From: Ferrovibrio sp. | Lineage (GTDB): Bacteria; Pseudomonadota; Alphaproteobacteria; Ferrovibrionales; Ferrovibrionaceae | DNA length: 64,000 nt | NCBI GenBank assembly: GCA_017991315.1 | Contig: JAGOQS010000002.1 | Span: forward strand, 372,001-436,000 | Direction: 5' to 3' | Part shown: piece by piece, positions 1 through 10,291 of the stretch | Numbering within the stretch: position 1 is the stretch's first letter | Layout: each line of letters begins with the position of its first letter | Notes under the pieces: model-generated | Seen by the model: only the letters and a program-made list of their open reading frames with translations | Databases searched by the model: none | What the model was told of the DNA's origin: nothing | Translations under genes and position numbers: made by a program

Positions 1-1079
1 GCGGCAGCAGCAGCCGGTGCACGGGCCGGCATGGTGGCAGCCGGCACGACCGGGCGTGGCTGCGGCACCGGCGGCGTCACCAGGCGCAGCTTCGGTTCCG
101 GATTCACCTGAGCGGCAGCATCGATGCCGGTGGCAACCACCGAAACGCGCATGCGGCCCTGCATATTCGGATCCAGGGTCGAGCCGACGATGATGTTGGC
201 TTCCGGATCGACCTCTTCACGGATGCGGTTCGCGGCTTCATCCACCTCGAACAGCGTCAGGTCCGGGCCGCCGGTGATATTGATGAGCACGCCACGCGCG
301 CCCTTCATCGAGATATCGTCCAGCAGCGGGTTGGCGATGGCGCGCTCGGCGGCTTCGATGGCACGATGCTCGGCATCGGCCTCGCCGGTGCCCATCATCG
401 CCTTGCCCATCTCGCTCATCACCGCGCGCACGTCGGCGAAATCCAGGTTGATCAGGCCCGGCATCACCATCAGGTCGGTGATCCCGCGCACGCCGGACTG
501 CAGCACGTTGTCCGCCATCTTGAAGGCATCCGCGAAGGTGGTCTTCTCGTTGGCGATGCGGAACAGATTCTGGTTCGGGATGATGATCAGCGTATCGACA
601 TACTGCTGCAATTCCCGGATGCCGGCTTCGGCCAGCTTCATGCGCTGGCTGCCCTCGAAGGAAAACGGCTTGGTCACCACACCGACGGTGAGGATGCCCA
701 TTTCCTTGGCGGCGCGGGCGATCACCGGGGCGGCGCCGGTGCCGGTGCCGCCGCCCATGCCGGCGGCGACGAAGGCCATGTGGCAGCCCTGCAGGTGCTC
801 GGCGATCAGTTCCATCGATTCTTCAGCCGCGCCACGGCCCACATCGGGCTTGGCGCCGCAGCCGAGGCCCTGGGTCAGCGCCGTGCCGAGCTGGATGCGC
901 CGCTCGGTGAGCGACATGTTCAGCGCCTGGGCATCGGTGTTGGCGGCAACGAACTCGACGCCCTCGAGCTGGGAGGCGATCATGTTGTTGACCGCATTGC
1001 CACCGGCGCCGCCGACACCGAAGACAACGATGCGGGGCTTCAGTTCCCGCGTGGCCGGCATTGAGAGATTGATACCCAT
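1..1079 (-). CDS. ftsZ: Cell division protein FtsZ (3' end missing)
   Basis: Tubulin-like GTPase that polymerises into the cytoplasmic Z-ring and recruits the divisome. The visible 359 codons carry the nucleotide-binding GGAGGN near the N terminus, the tubulin signature GGGTGTG at about residues 108-115, and the T7-loop region NLDFADV. A Pro/Ala-rich stretch begins at about residue 330 and marks the start of the disordered C-terminal linker. The conserved C-terminal FtsA-binding peptide lies beyond the window edge. The ATG is preceded by a strong GGAGG. It is the last dcw gene and is 113 nt from ftsA. Confidence 0.97.
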   Translation of the reverse strand, partial: MGINLSMPATRELKPRIVVFGVGGAGGNAVNNMIASQLEGVEFVAANTDAQALNMSLTERRIQLGTALTQGLGCGAKPDVGRGAAEESMELIAEHLQGCHMAFVAAGMGGGTGTGAAPVIARAAKEMGILTVGVVTKPFSFEGSQRMKLAEAGIRELQQYVDTLIIIPNQNLFRIANEKTTFADAFKMADNVLQSGVRGITDLMVMPGLINLDFADVRAVMSEMGKAMMGTGEADAEHRAIEAAERAIANPLLDDISMKGARGVLINITGGPDLTLFEVDEAANRIREEVDPEANIIVGSTLDPNMQGRMRVSVVATGIDAAAQVNPEPKLRLVTPPVPQPRPVVPAATMPARAPAAAA

Positions 1080-1192
1080 CACTAATCCTCCAGGGTTAGA
1101 AGTTGGATTGACCGAGAAACCGCTTGCTTGCAAGCGGCGTTTGCGATCGCGCGTGGATGCTGGTTTTTTTGAAGGTCATCATTTCCACGCCA

Positions 1193-2434
1193 CTAGAAAT
1201 TCGCCCGCAGCCAGCGGCCGATTCGTGCGATGGCACCGGTGGTTTCGACCTCCGGTTCCTCCAGACGAATGACGCGCTGCGCCTGTTCCTGCAGGGCATA
1301 GGTGAGCAAACCGGCGCAGGCCGAGAAGGCCGGGCCGCCTGTTGCCTCGGCCAATCCGCCAACGCGGATCGGGCGGCCGAGGCGAACCTGCTTGTCAAGC
1401 GTGCGGGCCGCCAGCTCGCGCACGCCTTGAAGTTGACTGGCGCCGCCGGTGAGCACGACACGGCGCCCGGCGAGCTTTTCGAATCCGGAAGCGACGAGTC
1501 GCTCACGCACCTGCTCCAGAGTCTCCTCGACTCGCGGCTTGATGATGCCGGTGAGAATCGAACGCGGCACCGGATTCTGGGCATGCTCCTCGGTCTCGCC
1601 GACCTGGGGCACGTCGATCATCTCATTCTCGTCAGCCTGACTCGGCAGCACGGTGCCGTAGAGGGTCTTAAGCCGCTCGGCATGGGCCAGCGGGGTGGAA
1701 AGGCCACGGGCGATGTCGTTGGTGACATGGGCGCCGCCCAGCGGGACAACGTCGGCATGCACCAACTGGCCGTCGTAGAACACCGCCAGGCTGGTGGTGC
1801 CGCCGCCCATGTCGATCAGGGTGACGCCGAGGTCCATCTCGTCTTCAACCAGGCAGGCGAGGCCCGAGGCGAAGGGGGCGATGACGCGGCCCGAAAGCCG
1901 CAGATGGCCGCGCGCGACGCAGGTGGCCAGATTGCGCAGCGGACCCGAGGCGGCGGTGATCACATGCATGTTGACGCCGAGGCGCTCGGCGGCCATGCCG
2001 CGCGGCTCCTTGATGCCGCGCGAGCCGTCGATGGTGTAGCCGACCGGAATCGAATGCAGGATTTCGCGGTCGCCGGGCTGGTCCATGCGGCGGCCCTGCT
2101 CCAGCACGCGGGCGACATCGGCGTCGCTCACTTCATGGCCGTCGATGGCCATTTCCACGCCCATGGTATGGCTCTGCGGGTTGCCGGCCGAGATGCTGAC
2201 AAAGACATCACGGATGGTCTCGCCGCACATCCGCTCGGCGGTCTCGACCGCGGCGCGGATCGAGCCTTCCGCCGCCTCCATGTCGATGACATTGCCCGAG
2301 CGCAGGCCGCGCGAAAGCTGGTGGCCGATGCCGATGACGCGGAGCGTGCCGCCATCGGCCCGGGCGATGAAACAGCAGACCTTGGACGAGCCCACATCCA
2401 GGCCGGCGATCAATCCATTACGCGATACCGCCAT
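1193..2434 (-). CDS. ftsA: Cell division protein FtsA
   Basis: Actin-fold ATPase that tethers FtsZ to the inner membrane and links it to later divisome proteins. The 413-aa protein opens with the phosphate-1 motif GLDVGSSKVCC. It has the phosphate-2 region LIDMGGGTTSLAVF and the adenosine motif VVLTGGASQLQGV, and ends in a short basic/hydrophobic segment (ARIGRWLRANF) compatible with the usual membrane-targeting amphipathic helix. The ATG has an AAGGGG-type ribosome site. It lies between ftsQ (14-nt gap) and ftsZ, as in most dcw clusters. Confidence 0.96.
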   Translation of the reverse strand: MAVSRNGLIAGLDVGSSKVCCFIARADGGTLRVIGIGHQLSRGLRSGNVIDMEAAEGSIRAAVETAERMCGETIRDVFVSISAGNPQSHTMGVEMAIDGHEVSDADVARVLEQGRRMDQPGDREILHSIPVGYTIDGSRGIKEPRGMAAERLGVNMHVITAASGPLRNLATCVARGHLRLSGRVIAPFASGLACLVEDEMDLGVTLIDMGGGTTSLAVFYDGQLVHADVVPLGGAHVTNDIARGLSTPLAHAERLKTLYGTVLPSQADENEMIDVPQVGETEEHAQNPVPRSILTGIIKPRVEETLEQVRERLVASGFEKLAGRRVVLTGGASQLQGVRELAARTLDKQVRLGRPIRVGGLAEATGGPAFSACAGLLTYALQEQAQRVIRLEEPEVETTGAIARIGRWLRANF

Positions 2435-2448
2435 GTGCCTTCCCCTTC

Positions 2449-3378
2449 TTATGTCCGTTTCGCCGCCGGCTTCTTGGCCGGCGCGTTATTCGTGGTCGGC
2501 GGCACCGCTTCCGGCATCAGCTTGACGATGAGCCGGTCGTTGAGGCGCAGGTCCACGCTTTCCAAATCGCGCCGCAGCAGGCCGTGGCGCTGTTCCAGTT
2601 CGATCAGGCGGCGCCAGGCCAGTTCCGGAGTCTCCTCCGGCAGCTTGGCGATCACGCCATTGTCGAATTCGATATCCCAGCGGCGCTCGCGCACGCGGAT
2701 GGCGTTCACCACCCGGCGGCCCAGCACCGGCTCGGATTCCAGCATCGCGATCAGGGCGGCGGCCTGATCCGAGGCGCCGGGGCCGACCAAGCGCAGCAGA
2801 TGCGCGAATTCGATGCGGTCATCGTCATCCAGCACGCGGCCGTCGCGGTCGATCAGGCGCACCTGATGATCGATCTGCCAGCGCGCGAAAGGCTCGCGCT
2901 CCACGATCTCGATATGCAGCGTGTCGGGAAGCTGGCGCCACACGGCGGCGCTCTTCACCCAGCCCAGGCCCTCGACGCGCTTGCGCACGGCATCGAGGTC
3001 GACGGCCAGGATCGGATCGCCACGCTCAATCTCGACGGCAGCCAGCAGCGCATCCGGCGGCGTATGTTCGCGGCCCGTCACACTGATATCGCCGACCCGC
3101 AGGTCGACCAGCGCACCGGCTTCGCCGATGGCAAGCTGCACCTCGTTGCGGATCCGCTCCGGCCAGTCGGTGCGCAGCCAGGCATAGCTGCCGCCGCCAC
3201 CAAGGCCCAGCAACAGGCCAAGCGCCAGGGTCCAGCGCACGCGGCGCCACAGCACGCTTTTCGGCTTCTTGCGCGCCGGCGGCAGCGGCCGGCAATAGCC
3301 TTTCGGCCGCTGCGGCGGGGCCGACGGCGCACAGGGGGCGCAGGGGCGGTCATCGGCCAGAACGACTAGCGATCGCAT
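2449..3378 (-). CDS. ftsQ: Cell division protein FtsQ
   Basis: Bitopic divisome protein bridging early and late division proteins. The 309-aa product has a Pro/Cys/Lys-rich cytoplasmic tail (about residues 1-45), one transmembrane helix (about 47-66) and a periplasmic POTRA domain (about 88-160, with the DPILAVDLDAVRKRVEGLGWVKSA region). An FtsQ-type beta domain follows, then a Lys/Ala-rich C terminus. The ATG has GGAGGA six nt upstream and overlaps the end of ddl by 13 nt. The four cysteines in the first 30 residues are unusual and have no assigned role. Confidence 0.93.
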   Translation of the reverse strand: MRSLVVLADDRPCAPCAPSAPPQRPKGYCRPLPPARKKPKSVLWRRVRWTLALGLLLGLGGGGSYAWLRTDWPERIRNEVQLAIGEAGALVDLRVGDISVTGREHTPPDALLAAVEIERGDPILAVDLDAVRKRVEGLGWVKSAAVWRQLPDTLHIEIVEREPFARWQIDHQVRLIDRDGRVLDDDDRIEFAHLLRLVGPGASDQAAALIAMLESEPVLGRRVVNAIRVRERRWDIEFDNGVIAKLPEETPELAWRRLIELEQRHGLLRRDLESVDLRLNDRLIVKLMPEAVPPTTNNAPAKKPAAKRT

Positions 3379-4280
3379 GAGGCGTCCTCCACCATCCAGC
3401 GCACCAGGGCACCGAAACCGATGCCGGCATGGGCGGCGATTTCAGGCACCAGCGACAGCGGCGTCATGCCCGGCTGGGTATTGATCTCCAGCAGGTAGAA
3501 CTTGCCCGGCTCGCCGGCGGTGTCGTCATAGCGCCAGTCGGCGCGCGTCACGCCACGGCAGCCGAGCGCCAGATGCGCTTCGAGCGTCAGTGCGCAGACC
3601 TGCTCATAGGCATCCTTGTCGATTGGCGCCGGCATCAGATGCGTCGCCTTGCCATCGGTATACTTGGCCTCGTAATCGTAGAAGCGGCCATGCGCCTTGA
3701 TCTCGATGCCGCCGAGCACGCGGTTGCCCATCACCGCCACCTGGATTTCGCGGCCGGCGATATAGCGTTCCACCAGCACGGTTTCACCGAAACGCCAGGA
3801 GGCATCATCCTGCGGCTGGTAATTGTCGCCAGCGAAGACGATATGCACGCCCACCGAGGAGCCCTCGTTGAGCGGCTTGATCACATAGGGATGCGGCATC
3901 ACCGGGCCGGCGGCGAAAGCCGAGCGATGTACCACCTTGCCTTCCGCCAGCGGCAGGCCATGGCCGGCCCATACCGCCTTGGCCATCGGCTTGTTCATCG
4001 CCAGCGCCGAAGCCAGCACGCCGGAATGGGTGTAGGGAATGCCGATCACTTCGAGCAGGCCCTGCACCGTGCCATCCTCGCCATAGGGGCCATGCAGCGC
4101 ATTGAACGCCACATCGGGCTTCACGCGCACAAGCTGATCGGCGAGATCGCGGCCGACATCGATGGCGGTGACGCGGTAACCCTCGTCCTGCAACGCCTTC
4201 ACGCAGGCACGACCGGAGGTGAGCGACACTTCGCGCTCCGACGACCAGCCACCCATCAGCACGGCAACATGCTTGCTCAT
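3366..4280 (-). CDS. ddl: D-alanine--D-alanine ligase
   Basis: ATP-grasp ligase that joins two D-Ala residues in the cytoplasm for the UDP-MurNAc-pentapeptide. At 304 aa it has normal length for the DdlB type. Visible signatures are [12 protein letters not shown] at the N terminus, [15 protein letters not shown], the ATP-grasp core [16 protein letters not shown], and the C-terminal metal-binding [18 protein letters not shown]. It overlaps ftsQ by 13 nt and murB by 4 nt, which suggests translational coupling in the cluster. Confidence 0.96.
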   Translation of the reverse strand: MSKHVAVLMGGWSSEREVSLTSGRACVKALQDEGYRVTAIDVGRDLADQLVRVKPDVAFNALHGPYGEDGTVQGLLEVIGIPYTHSGVLASALAMNKPMAKAVWAGHGLPLAEGKVVHRSAFAAGPVMPHPYVIKPLNEGSSVGVHIVFAGDNYQPQDDASWRFGETVLVERYIAGREIQVAVMGNRVLGGIEIKAHGRFYDYEAKYTDGKATHLMPAPIDKDAYEQVCALTLEAHLALGCRGVTRADWRYDDTAGEPGKFYLLEINTQPGMTPLSLVPEIAAHAGIGFGALVRWMVEDASCDR

Positions 4281-5245
4281 GGCGTCGTCCCCTCATCTTT
4301 ACTTACGGTGTCTTCATTCGCCGCCAGCGGCAGGCCGACGCGGCGGATTTCCCAATGCAGCTCGATGCCGCTCTGCTGCTGCACGCGGCGGCGCACGGTC
4401 TCGCCCAGCGTTTCCAGATCGGCGGCGGTGGCATTGCCGCGATTGATCAGGAAGTTGCAATGCTGATGGCTCACCTGGGCATCGCCCACCACCAGGCCAC
4501 GGCAGCCGGCGGCGTCGATCAATTCCCAGGCCTTGGCGCCTGGCGGATTGGCAAAGGTGGAGCCGCCGGTGGCGGTCTTGATCGGCTGCGTCGTCTCGCG
4601 CGACTTCTGGATTTCCGCCATGCGCGCGCCGATCTCGGCGCGGTCGCCCGGATGGCCCTTGAGGCGGGTGGAGAGGAAAATCCAATCCGCCGGCACGCCA
4701 CAGAAGCGGTAGCCGAATTTCAGGTCATCGGGCAGCAGGCGGTGGACGCGGCCCTGCGGATCGATGGCGCTGGCTTCCAGCACCACATCGCGCATCTCGG
4801 CGCCATAGGCACCGGCATTCATGCGCAGACCACCGCCGATGGTGCCGGGAATGCCGCGCAGGAATTCCACGCCGGCCAGGCCGGCTTCCTGCGCCACCAG
4901 CGACACGCGCACATCGGAAGCGCCGGCGCCGGCCTCGATCACTTCGCCTTCGACGCGGATATCGGAGAAACCCTTGGCGAGCCGGATGGTGACACCCGGC
5001 AGGCCGCCATCGCGCACCAGCAGGTTGGAGCCGACACCGATCACCGTCACCGGCACATCGGCGGGCTTGGCGGCCAGGAAAGCCGCGAGGTCATCGAGGT
5101 CGGCCGGGCGATACAGCACTTCCGCCGGACCGCCGACGCGGAACCAGGTGAGGTCGGCCAGCGGCGCGCGCGCGGTGTAGCTGCCGCGCGTGGCGGGCAG
5201 CCGCGCGATCAAGCCTTCCGCATCCATGCGCCGGGCCGCCATCAT
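4277..5245 (-). CDS. murB: UDP-N-acetylenolpyruvoylglucosamine reductase MurB
   Basis: FAD enzyme that reduces UDP-GlcNAc-enolpyruvate to UDP-MurNAc with NADPH. The 322-aa protein shows the FAD-binding PCMH features [18 protein letters not shown] and [18 protein letters not shown]. The catalytic-region motif [24 protein letters not shown] contains the Ser proton donor of type I MurB. The C-terminal region has [16 protein letters not shown]. It overlaps murC and ddl by 4 nt on either side. Confidence 0.96.
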   Translation of the reverse strand: MMAARRMDAEGLIARLPATRGSYTARAPLADLTWFRVGGPAEVLYRPADLDDLAAFLAAKPADVPVTVIGVGSNLLVRDGGLPGVTIRLAKGFSDIRVEGEVIEAGAGASDVRVSLVAQEAGLAGVEFLRGIPGTIGGGLRMNAGAYGAEMRDVVLEASAIDPQGRVHRLLPDDLKFGYRFCGVPADWIFLSTRLKGHPGDRAEIGARMAEIQKSRETTQPIKTATGGSTFANPPGAKAWELIDAAGCRGLVVGDAQVSHQHCNFLINRGNATAADLETLGETVRRRVQQQSGIELHWEIRRVGLPLAANEDTVSKDEGTTP

Positions 5246-6669
5246 GCCGCCCCCATCAGCTTCTGCAATTCAGCCGGCAGGGCATTGGCCCAGGTGGTGA
5301 TGTTGCCGGCGCCAAGGCAGACCACCATGTCGCCGGCGGTGGCTTCGCGCAGCACCAGCGGCGCCAGATGCTCCGGCGCATCCAGCGCCATCACCTTGCG
5401 ATGGCCGCGCGCACGCAGGCCCTCCACCAGGGCATCGCGGCTGACGCCCTCGATCGGCGCCTCGCCGGCAGCGTAGACATCGGCAACGATCACCGTGTCG
5501 GCATCGTTGAAGCAGGCGCAGAAATCCTCGAACAGGTCGCGCAGCCGGGTATAGCGATGCGGCTGCACCACGGCGATCACCTTGGCATTCACTGTCCCGG
5601 CCGTGGCCTGGCGCGCGGCAGCCAGCACGGCGGAGATTTCCACCGGGTGATGGCCGTAATCATCGATCACCGCGATGCCGCCGGCCTCGCCGGTGCGGGT
5701 GAAGCGGCGCTTGACGCCCTTGAAGCCGCCGAGCGCACGGCGGATCACTTCCGGATCGAAGCCCATCTCGCGGGCGATCACGGCAACCACCAACGAATTC
5801 TGAACATTGTGCTTGCCATACATCGGCAGCATCACGCCGGTGACGGTATCGACGGTGCCATCGACCCGGTTGGTGAACTGGATGTCGTAATGCGCGCCGA
5901 CAGAGTCGAAGCTGAGATTGACCGCGCGCACATCGGCCTGCGGCGAGAAGCCATAGGATACCAGGCGGCGGTCGGTGATGCGGCCGATCATCGCCTGCAC
6001 TTCCGGATGATCGATGCAGAGCGCGGCAAAACCATAGAATGGCAGGCTTTCGACGAACTGCTTGAAGCCATCGCGCACGCGATCAAAAGTGCCGTAATGG
6101 TCGAGATGCTCGGGGTCGATATTGGTTACCACTGCGATGGTGGCCGGCAGCTTCAGGAATGTGCCGTCGCTCTCGTCGGCCTCGACCACCATCCACTCGC
6201 CAGCACCCAGCCGCGCATTGGTGCCATAGGCATTGATGATGCCGCCGTTGATCACCGTGGGATCGAGCTGCGCCGCTTCCAGCAAGGCGGCGACCATCGA
6301 GGTGGTGGTGGTCTTGCCATGGGTGCCGGCGATGGCGATGGCCCATTTCAGGCGCATCAATTCGCCCAACATCTCGGCGCGGCGCACCACCGGGATCAGG
6401 CGGGCCCGCGCCGCCTTCACTTCCGGATTGTCCGGCTTCACGGCGGACGAGATCACCAGCACCTCGGCATCGGTGACATTCGCCGCCGCATGGCCCTCGA
6501 ATACCTTGATGCCGAGATCGCGCAGGCGCTTGACGTTGTAGTTCGCCGAAATGTCGGAACCCTGCACCGTGTAGCCGAGATTGTGCATCACCTCGGCAAT
6601 GCCCGACATGCCGATGCCGCCGATGCCGACGAAATGGATGATGCCGATATCGAGAGGCAACGCCCTCAT
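5242..6669 (-). CDS. murC: UDP-N-acetylmuramate--L-alanine ligase MurC
   Basis: First Mur ligase; it adds L-Ala to UDP-MurNAc in the cytoplasm using ATP. The 475-aa protein has the N-terminal UDP-binding Rossmann motif [16 protein letters not shown], the P-loop [13 protein letters not shown] at about residues 115-127, the central [13 protein letters not shown], and the C-terminal [12 protein letters not shown] and QPHRYTR motifs typical of MurC. The start overlaps murG by 4 nt. Confidence 0.97.
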   Translation of the reverse strand: MRALPLDIGIIHFVGIGGIGMSGIAEVMHNLGYTVQGSDISANYNVKRLRDLGIKVFEGHAAANVTDAEVLVISSAVKPDNPEVKAARARLIPVVRRAEMLGELMRLKWAIAIAGTHGKTTTTSMVAALLEAAQLDPTVINGGIINAYGTNARLGAGEWMVVEADESDGTFLKLPATIAVVTNIDPEHLDHYGTFDRVRDGFKQFVESLPFYGFAALCIDHPEVQAMIGRITDRRLVSYGFSPQADVRAVNLSFDSVGAHYDIQFTNRVDGTVDTVTGVMLPMYGKHNVQNSLVVAVIAREMGFDPEVIRRALGGFKGVKRRFTRTGEAGGIAVIDDYGHHPVEISAVLAAARQATAGTVNAKVIAVVQPHRYTRLRDLFEDFCACFNDADTVIVADVYAAGEAPIEGVSRDALVEGLRARGHRKVMALDAPEHLAPLVLREATAGDMVVCLGAGNITTWANALPAELQKLMGAA

Positions 6670-7784
6670 GCCACGCTCCTGGCTACGCTGGACTGATTGG
6701 AATTCGCCGCCACGCGCTCGACCAGATCGGCCAAAGCCATGGTGGCATCGGGCCGGCCCTGGGACTTGGCCGCCGCCGCCATGGCCGCAAGGCCGGCGCC
6801 GTTGCCAAGCAGCGCGGTCAATTCGCGGCTGGCGCGTTCGATGGTGAAATCGTTCTGCCCGACGCGGATGGCGCCGCCAGCCCGCACCAGGGCTTCCGCA
6901 TTGGCGGTCTGGTGGTCGTCGGTGGCATGGGCATAAGGCACCAGCAAGGCCGGGCGGCCGATGGCGGCGATCTCGGCGGTGCTGGAAGCACCAGAGCGGG
7001 TCACCAGCAGATGCGCAGCGGCAATGCGCTGCGCCACATCAGCGAAGAAGTTGTTGGTCTCTGCCGCGATGCCGGCCTCGGCAAAGAGCGCGCGCACGCG
7101 CTCCAGGTCTTCCGGGCGGCATTGCTGCGTCACCCGCAGGCGACCACGCAGGTCTTCGGGCAGAGCGCTGAGCGCCGCCGGTACAATATCAGAGAAGATG
7201 CGCGCACCCTGGCTGCCGCCCAGCACCAGCAGGCGGATTTCCTCGGCGGGCGCCTGATACGGCACGGCGGTGGCTTCCAGGATCGCCGGGCGCAGCGGAT
7301 TGCCGGTGACGGCGGTGCGCGCATTGAGCGGCAGCAGATGGGTATTCTCGAAGCTGAGCGCAATCATGCCGGCGCGCTTGGCCAGCAGGCGGTTGACGCG
7401 ACCGAGTACTGCATTCTGCTCATGCAACACGGTGGGGACGCCAAGCTGCGCCGCCGCCAGCATCAGCGGCAGCGACGGATAGCCGCCGAAGCCGACCGCG
7501 GCGATGGGCGGCAGATGCTGGATCAGCTTGCGCGCTTCCAGCACGCCGCGCCCGATGGCGAGAGCGGCCAGCGCCTTGCCGATCAGGCCCTTGCCGGTGG
7601 GCGTGGCGGACGAGACACGGTAGAGCGGCACATTCGCCATGCCTTTGCCGAAGCCGCTGCCGCGCGGATCGGTGACGAAAGCCACCTTATGGCCACGGCC
7701 GGTCAGTTCCGCCGCCAGCGCTTCCGCCGGGAAGACATGACCGCCGGTGCCGCCGGCCGCGAGGTAGATTGGGCCGGCCTTCAT
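6666..7784 (-). CDS. murG: UDP-GlcNAc:lipid I GlcNAc transferase MurG
   Basis: Peripheral inner-membrane GT-B glycosyltransferase that converts lipid I to lipid II. The 372-aa protein starts [23 protein letters not shown], with the donor-loop GGTGGH motif near the N terminus. It has [12 protein letters not shown], the second glycine-rich loop [13 protein letters not shown], and the donor-binding region [35 protein letters not shown]. The ATG forms an ATGA overlap with the ftsW stop, so I chose 7784. A much longer in-frame reading through ftsW is spurious. Confidence 0.96.
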   Translation of the reverse strand: MKAGPIYLAAGGTGGHVFPAEALAAELTGRGHKVAFVTDPRGSGFGKGMANVPLYRVSSATPTGKGLIGKALAALAIGRGVLEARKLIQHLPPIAAVGFGGYPSLPLMLAAAQLGVPTVLHEQNAVLGRVNRLLAKRAGMIALSFENTHLLPLNARTAVTGNPLRPAILEATAVPYQAPAEEIRLLVLGGSQGARIFSDIVPAALSALPEDLRGRLRVTQQCRPEDLERVRALFAEAGIAAETNNFFADVAQRIAAAHLLVTRSGASSTAEIAAIGRPALLVPYAHATDDHQTANAEALVRAGGAIRVGQNDFTIERASRELTALLGNGAGLAAMAAAAKSQGRPDATMALADLVERVAANSNQSSVARSVA

Positions 7785-8905
7785 CGCGCCATCCCGTGCT
7801 CTGGCCGCCAGCGCGTCAGCGCCAGCAGCATGCCCATGGCGAAAGCCAGCGCCAGCAGCGAGGAACCGCCATAGGAGATGAACGGCAGGGTCATGCCCTT
7901 GGTCGGCAGCAGATGCAGGTTGACGCCGATATTGATCACCGCCTGCAACCCGAACTGCGTGGTGAGGCCAGCAGCAGCGAGCAGCACGAACAGGTTGTTC
8001 TCGGTCATCAGGCGGCCGAAGCAGCGCAGCACGATGAAGGCGAACACTGCCAGGATGAACAGGCAGGCGAACAGGCCGAATTCCTCGCCGGCAACCGCGA
8101 AAATGAAATCGGTATGGGCATCGGGCAGCACATTCTTTACCGCGCCCTCGCCCGGGCCGCGCCCGAACAGGCCGCCGGTGGAGAAAGCCTCCATGGCGCG
8201 CTCGATCTGGTAATTCTCCTTGCCCGAGGGATCGAGGAACTTGTCGATGCGCGCCGCCACATGCGGCAGCAGCGAATAGGCGCCGAAGATGCCGGCAGCA
8301 CCAAGGCCGGCCAGCACGATCACCAGCAGCATCGGTAGGCCGGCGATGAAGAACTGTGCTGCCCACACGGATGCCACCACCACCGCCATGCCAAGATCGG
8401 GCTGCAGCAGCAGCGTGCCAAGCACGATGGCGCAAAGGCCGGCGCTGATCGCCCAGCCGGGGAAACCATTGCCGCGCCGCCACTCGGCGAACAGCCAGGC
8501 GGAAACCACGGCGAAAGTCGGCTTGACGAATTCGGACGGCTGCAACGACACGCCGGCGAAGTAGATCCAGCGATGCGCGCCCTTCACTTCCATGCCGATC
8601 ACGAAGGTGAGGAACATGCCGATCAGCGCGCCGATGAATACCAGCGTGGCAATGCGGCGCACGCCGAGCGGCGACAGCAGCGAGGTCGCCAGCATGATCA
8701 GCAAGGCCGGAATCAGGAAGACCAACTGGCGCTGCACGAAATGGAAGCTGGACAGACCGATGCGGTTGGCCACCGCCGGCGAGGCCGCGAGCGTGAGCAC
8801 GCAGCCGACGATCACCAGCACCATCACCGACATCAGCAGCCAGCGGTCGACGGTCCACCACCAGCGGCCGACAATCGAGGTATCGGTGCGCGACAGCGTG
8901 ATCAT
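7781..8905 (-). CDS. ftsW: Peptidoglycan glycosyltransferase FtsW
   Basis: SEDS-family polytopic membrane protein that polymerises glycan strands at the septum with FtsI. The 374-aa protein shows about ten hydrophobic segments. The loop motif KGAHRWIYFAGVSLQPSEFVKP and the central catalytic-loop region GRGPGEGAVKNVLPDAHTDFIFAVAGEEFG contain the conserved Asp. The C-terminal PTKGMTLPFISYGGSSLLA is the SEDS signature. It overlaps murD and murG by 4 nt each. Confidence 0.97.
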   Translation of the reverse strand: MITLSRTDTSIVGRWWWTVDRWLLMSVMVLVIVGCVLTLAASPAVANRIGLSSFHFVQRQLVFLIPALLIMLATSLLSPLGVRRIATLVFIGALIGMFLTFVIGMEVKGAHRWIYFAGVSLQPSEFVKPTFAVVSAWLFAEWRRGNGFPGWAISAGLCAIVLGTLLLQPDLGMAVVVASVWAAQFFIAGLPMLLVIVLAGLGAAGIFGAYSLLPHVAARIDKFLDPSGKENYQIERAMEAFSTGGLFGRGPGEGAVKNVLPDAHTDFIFAVAGEEFGLFACLFILAVFAFIVLRCFGRLMTENNLFVLLAAAGLTTQFGLQAVINIGVNLHLLPTKGMTLPFISYGGSSLLALAFAMGMLLALTRWRPEHGMAR

Positions 8906-10281
8906 GCGGCGGCCCCCTTGGCCTGGCGTTCCTGAATCAGGCGGATGAATTCATCGCCACGATGCTCGAAGCTCTTGAACTGGTCATAGGAAGCGCAGGC
9001 CGGCGACAGCAGCAGCACGGCATTTTTCAGCTTCTCGCGCCGCGCCAGGGCAAGCGCATGGTCGATGGCCGGCTCCAGGCTGCCGCTGAGCGTATGCGGC
9101 ACATCCCGGCCCAAGGTGGCGGCGAAATCATTGGCGGCATGGCCGATCAGGAAGGCATGGCGGATACGCGGGAAAAGCGGCTTCAACGACGCGATGCCGC
9201 CTTCCTTGGCCTTGCCACCGGCAATCCAGTAGATCGTTTCGAAGCAGGCAAGCGCCTTCTCGGCGGCTTCCGCGTTGGTCGCCTTGGAATCATTGATGCA
9301 GGCGATGCCATCGATGCTGCCGACCTGCTGCAGGCGGTGCTTGAGGCCGGGGAAAGTCTCGATCGCCGAAAGGATCGCTTCGGCTTCCAGCCCGGCGGCA
9401 CGCGCGGCGGCGAACACGGCGGCGATATTCTGGCCGTTATGCTTGCCGGGCAAAGCCGGGAAGCGCGACAGCTCGGCGACTTTCACGCCCTGTTCGCAGA
9501 GCACGCCATTCACCGCCGAAATGCCATCTTCCAGGATCTGCTCGGCGGAAATGGCGCAGATGGCGCGGCCGGATTGTTCATTGACCAGGTCGGCGTAGAT
9601 GGCATGGCAGTAATCGTCGTCGATTCCGATCACTGCGGTATCGCCTGCCGCCTGGCCCTGGAAGATGCGCGCCTTGATGGCGGCGTAATTCTCCATCGTG
9701 CCGTGGCGGTCGAGATGATCCGGCGTGATGTTGAGCAGCACGGCAATGCGCGCCTGCCAGCCCGGTGTCAGGTCGATCTGGAACGACGACATCTCCAGCA
9801 GGTAGGCGCCGTCATCACTCAGGCGTTCGAGGTCCAGCACCGGCACTCCGATATTGCCGCCGATGGCGATGCTGCGGCCGGCAGCCTTGAGCACATGGCC
9901 GAGCAAGGCCGTGGTGGTGGATTTGCCGTTGGTGCCGGTAATGCCGTAGACCACGGGGCTCAGTTCGCGCAGCAGCAGCTCGACATCGCCGATCACCGGT
10001 ACGCCGACGCGCTTTGCTGCAGCAACGCAATCATGCGGCACCGGATGGGTGAGCGGCACACCTGGCGCCAGCACCAGGGCGGCGCAGCCGGCGAGCGTTG
10101 CGTCGTTCAGCGGCAACGTCTTGAAGCCGGCCTGTTCGGCGGCAAGGCGCGAGGCCTCGTTATCATCCCACAGCCGCACCTCGGCACCGCCGGCAACAAG
10201 CGCACGCGCCGTGGCCAGCCCGCTGCGCGCGAGGCCGAACACGGCGTGGGTGCTGCCTTTGCTATGCCGGAGTGCGATCAT
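8902..10281 (-). CDS. murD: UDP-N-acetylmuramoylalanine--D-glutamate ligase MurD
   Basis: Second Mur ligase, adding D-Glu to UDP-MurNAc-L-Ala. The 459-aa protein has the N-terminal Rossmann segment HAVFGLARSGLATARAL, the P-loop GITGTNGKSTTTALLGHVL at about residues 110-128, the VLLNITPDHLDRHGTMENYAAIK motif of the central domain, and the C-terminal INDSKATNAEAAEKAL and LLSPACASYDQFKSFEHRGDEF motifs specific to MurD. It starts 10 nt after the mraY stop. Confidence 0.97.
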   Translation of the reverse strand: MIALRHSKGSTHAVFGLARSGLATARALVAGGAEVRLWDDNEASRLAAEQAGFKTLPLNDATLAGCAALVLAPGVPLTHPVPHDCVAAAKRVGVPVIGDVELLLRELSPVVYGITGTNGKSTTTALLGHVLKAAGRSIAIGGNIGVPVLDLERLSDDGAYLLEMSSFQIDLTPGWQARIAVLLNITPDHLDRHGTMENYAAIKARIFQGQAAGDTAVIGIDDDYCHAIYADLVNEQSGRAICAISAEQILEDGISAVNGVLCEQGVKVAELSRFPALPGKHNGQNIAAVFAAARAAGLEAEAILSAIETFPGLKHRLQQVGSIDGIACINDSKATNAEAAEKALACFETIYWIAGGKAKEGGIASLKPLFPRIRHAFLIGHAANDFAATLGRDVPHTLSGSLEPAIDHALALARREKLKNAVLLLSPACASYDQFKSFEHRGDEFIRLIQERQAKGAAA

Positions 10282-10291
10282 GCCCAGCGCC

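Noticed and set aside
1096-1182. A 28-codon frame between ftsA and ftsZ (MMTFKKTS...)
   Set aside because: It is short with a poor ribosome site and no recognisable relative. The gap more likely carries a ftsZ leader or promoter.
124-2767. Long plus-strand frames opposite ftsZ, ftsA and ftsQ
   Set aside because: They mirror highly conserved minus-strand genes, have low-complexity His/Arg/Ala-rich translations and lack ribosome sites. Antisense openness is expected in GC-rich DNA.
6666-8861. A 731-codon minus-strand frame suggesting a fusion upstream of MurG
   Set aside because: The first half is an out-of-frame reading of ftsW. MurG begins at the ATG at 7784, overlapping the ftsW stop.
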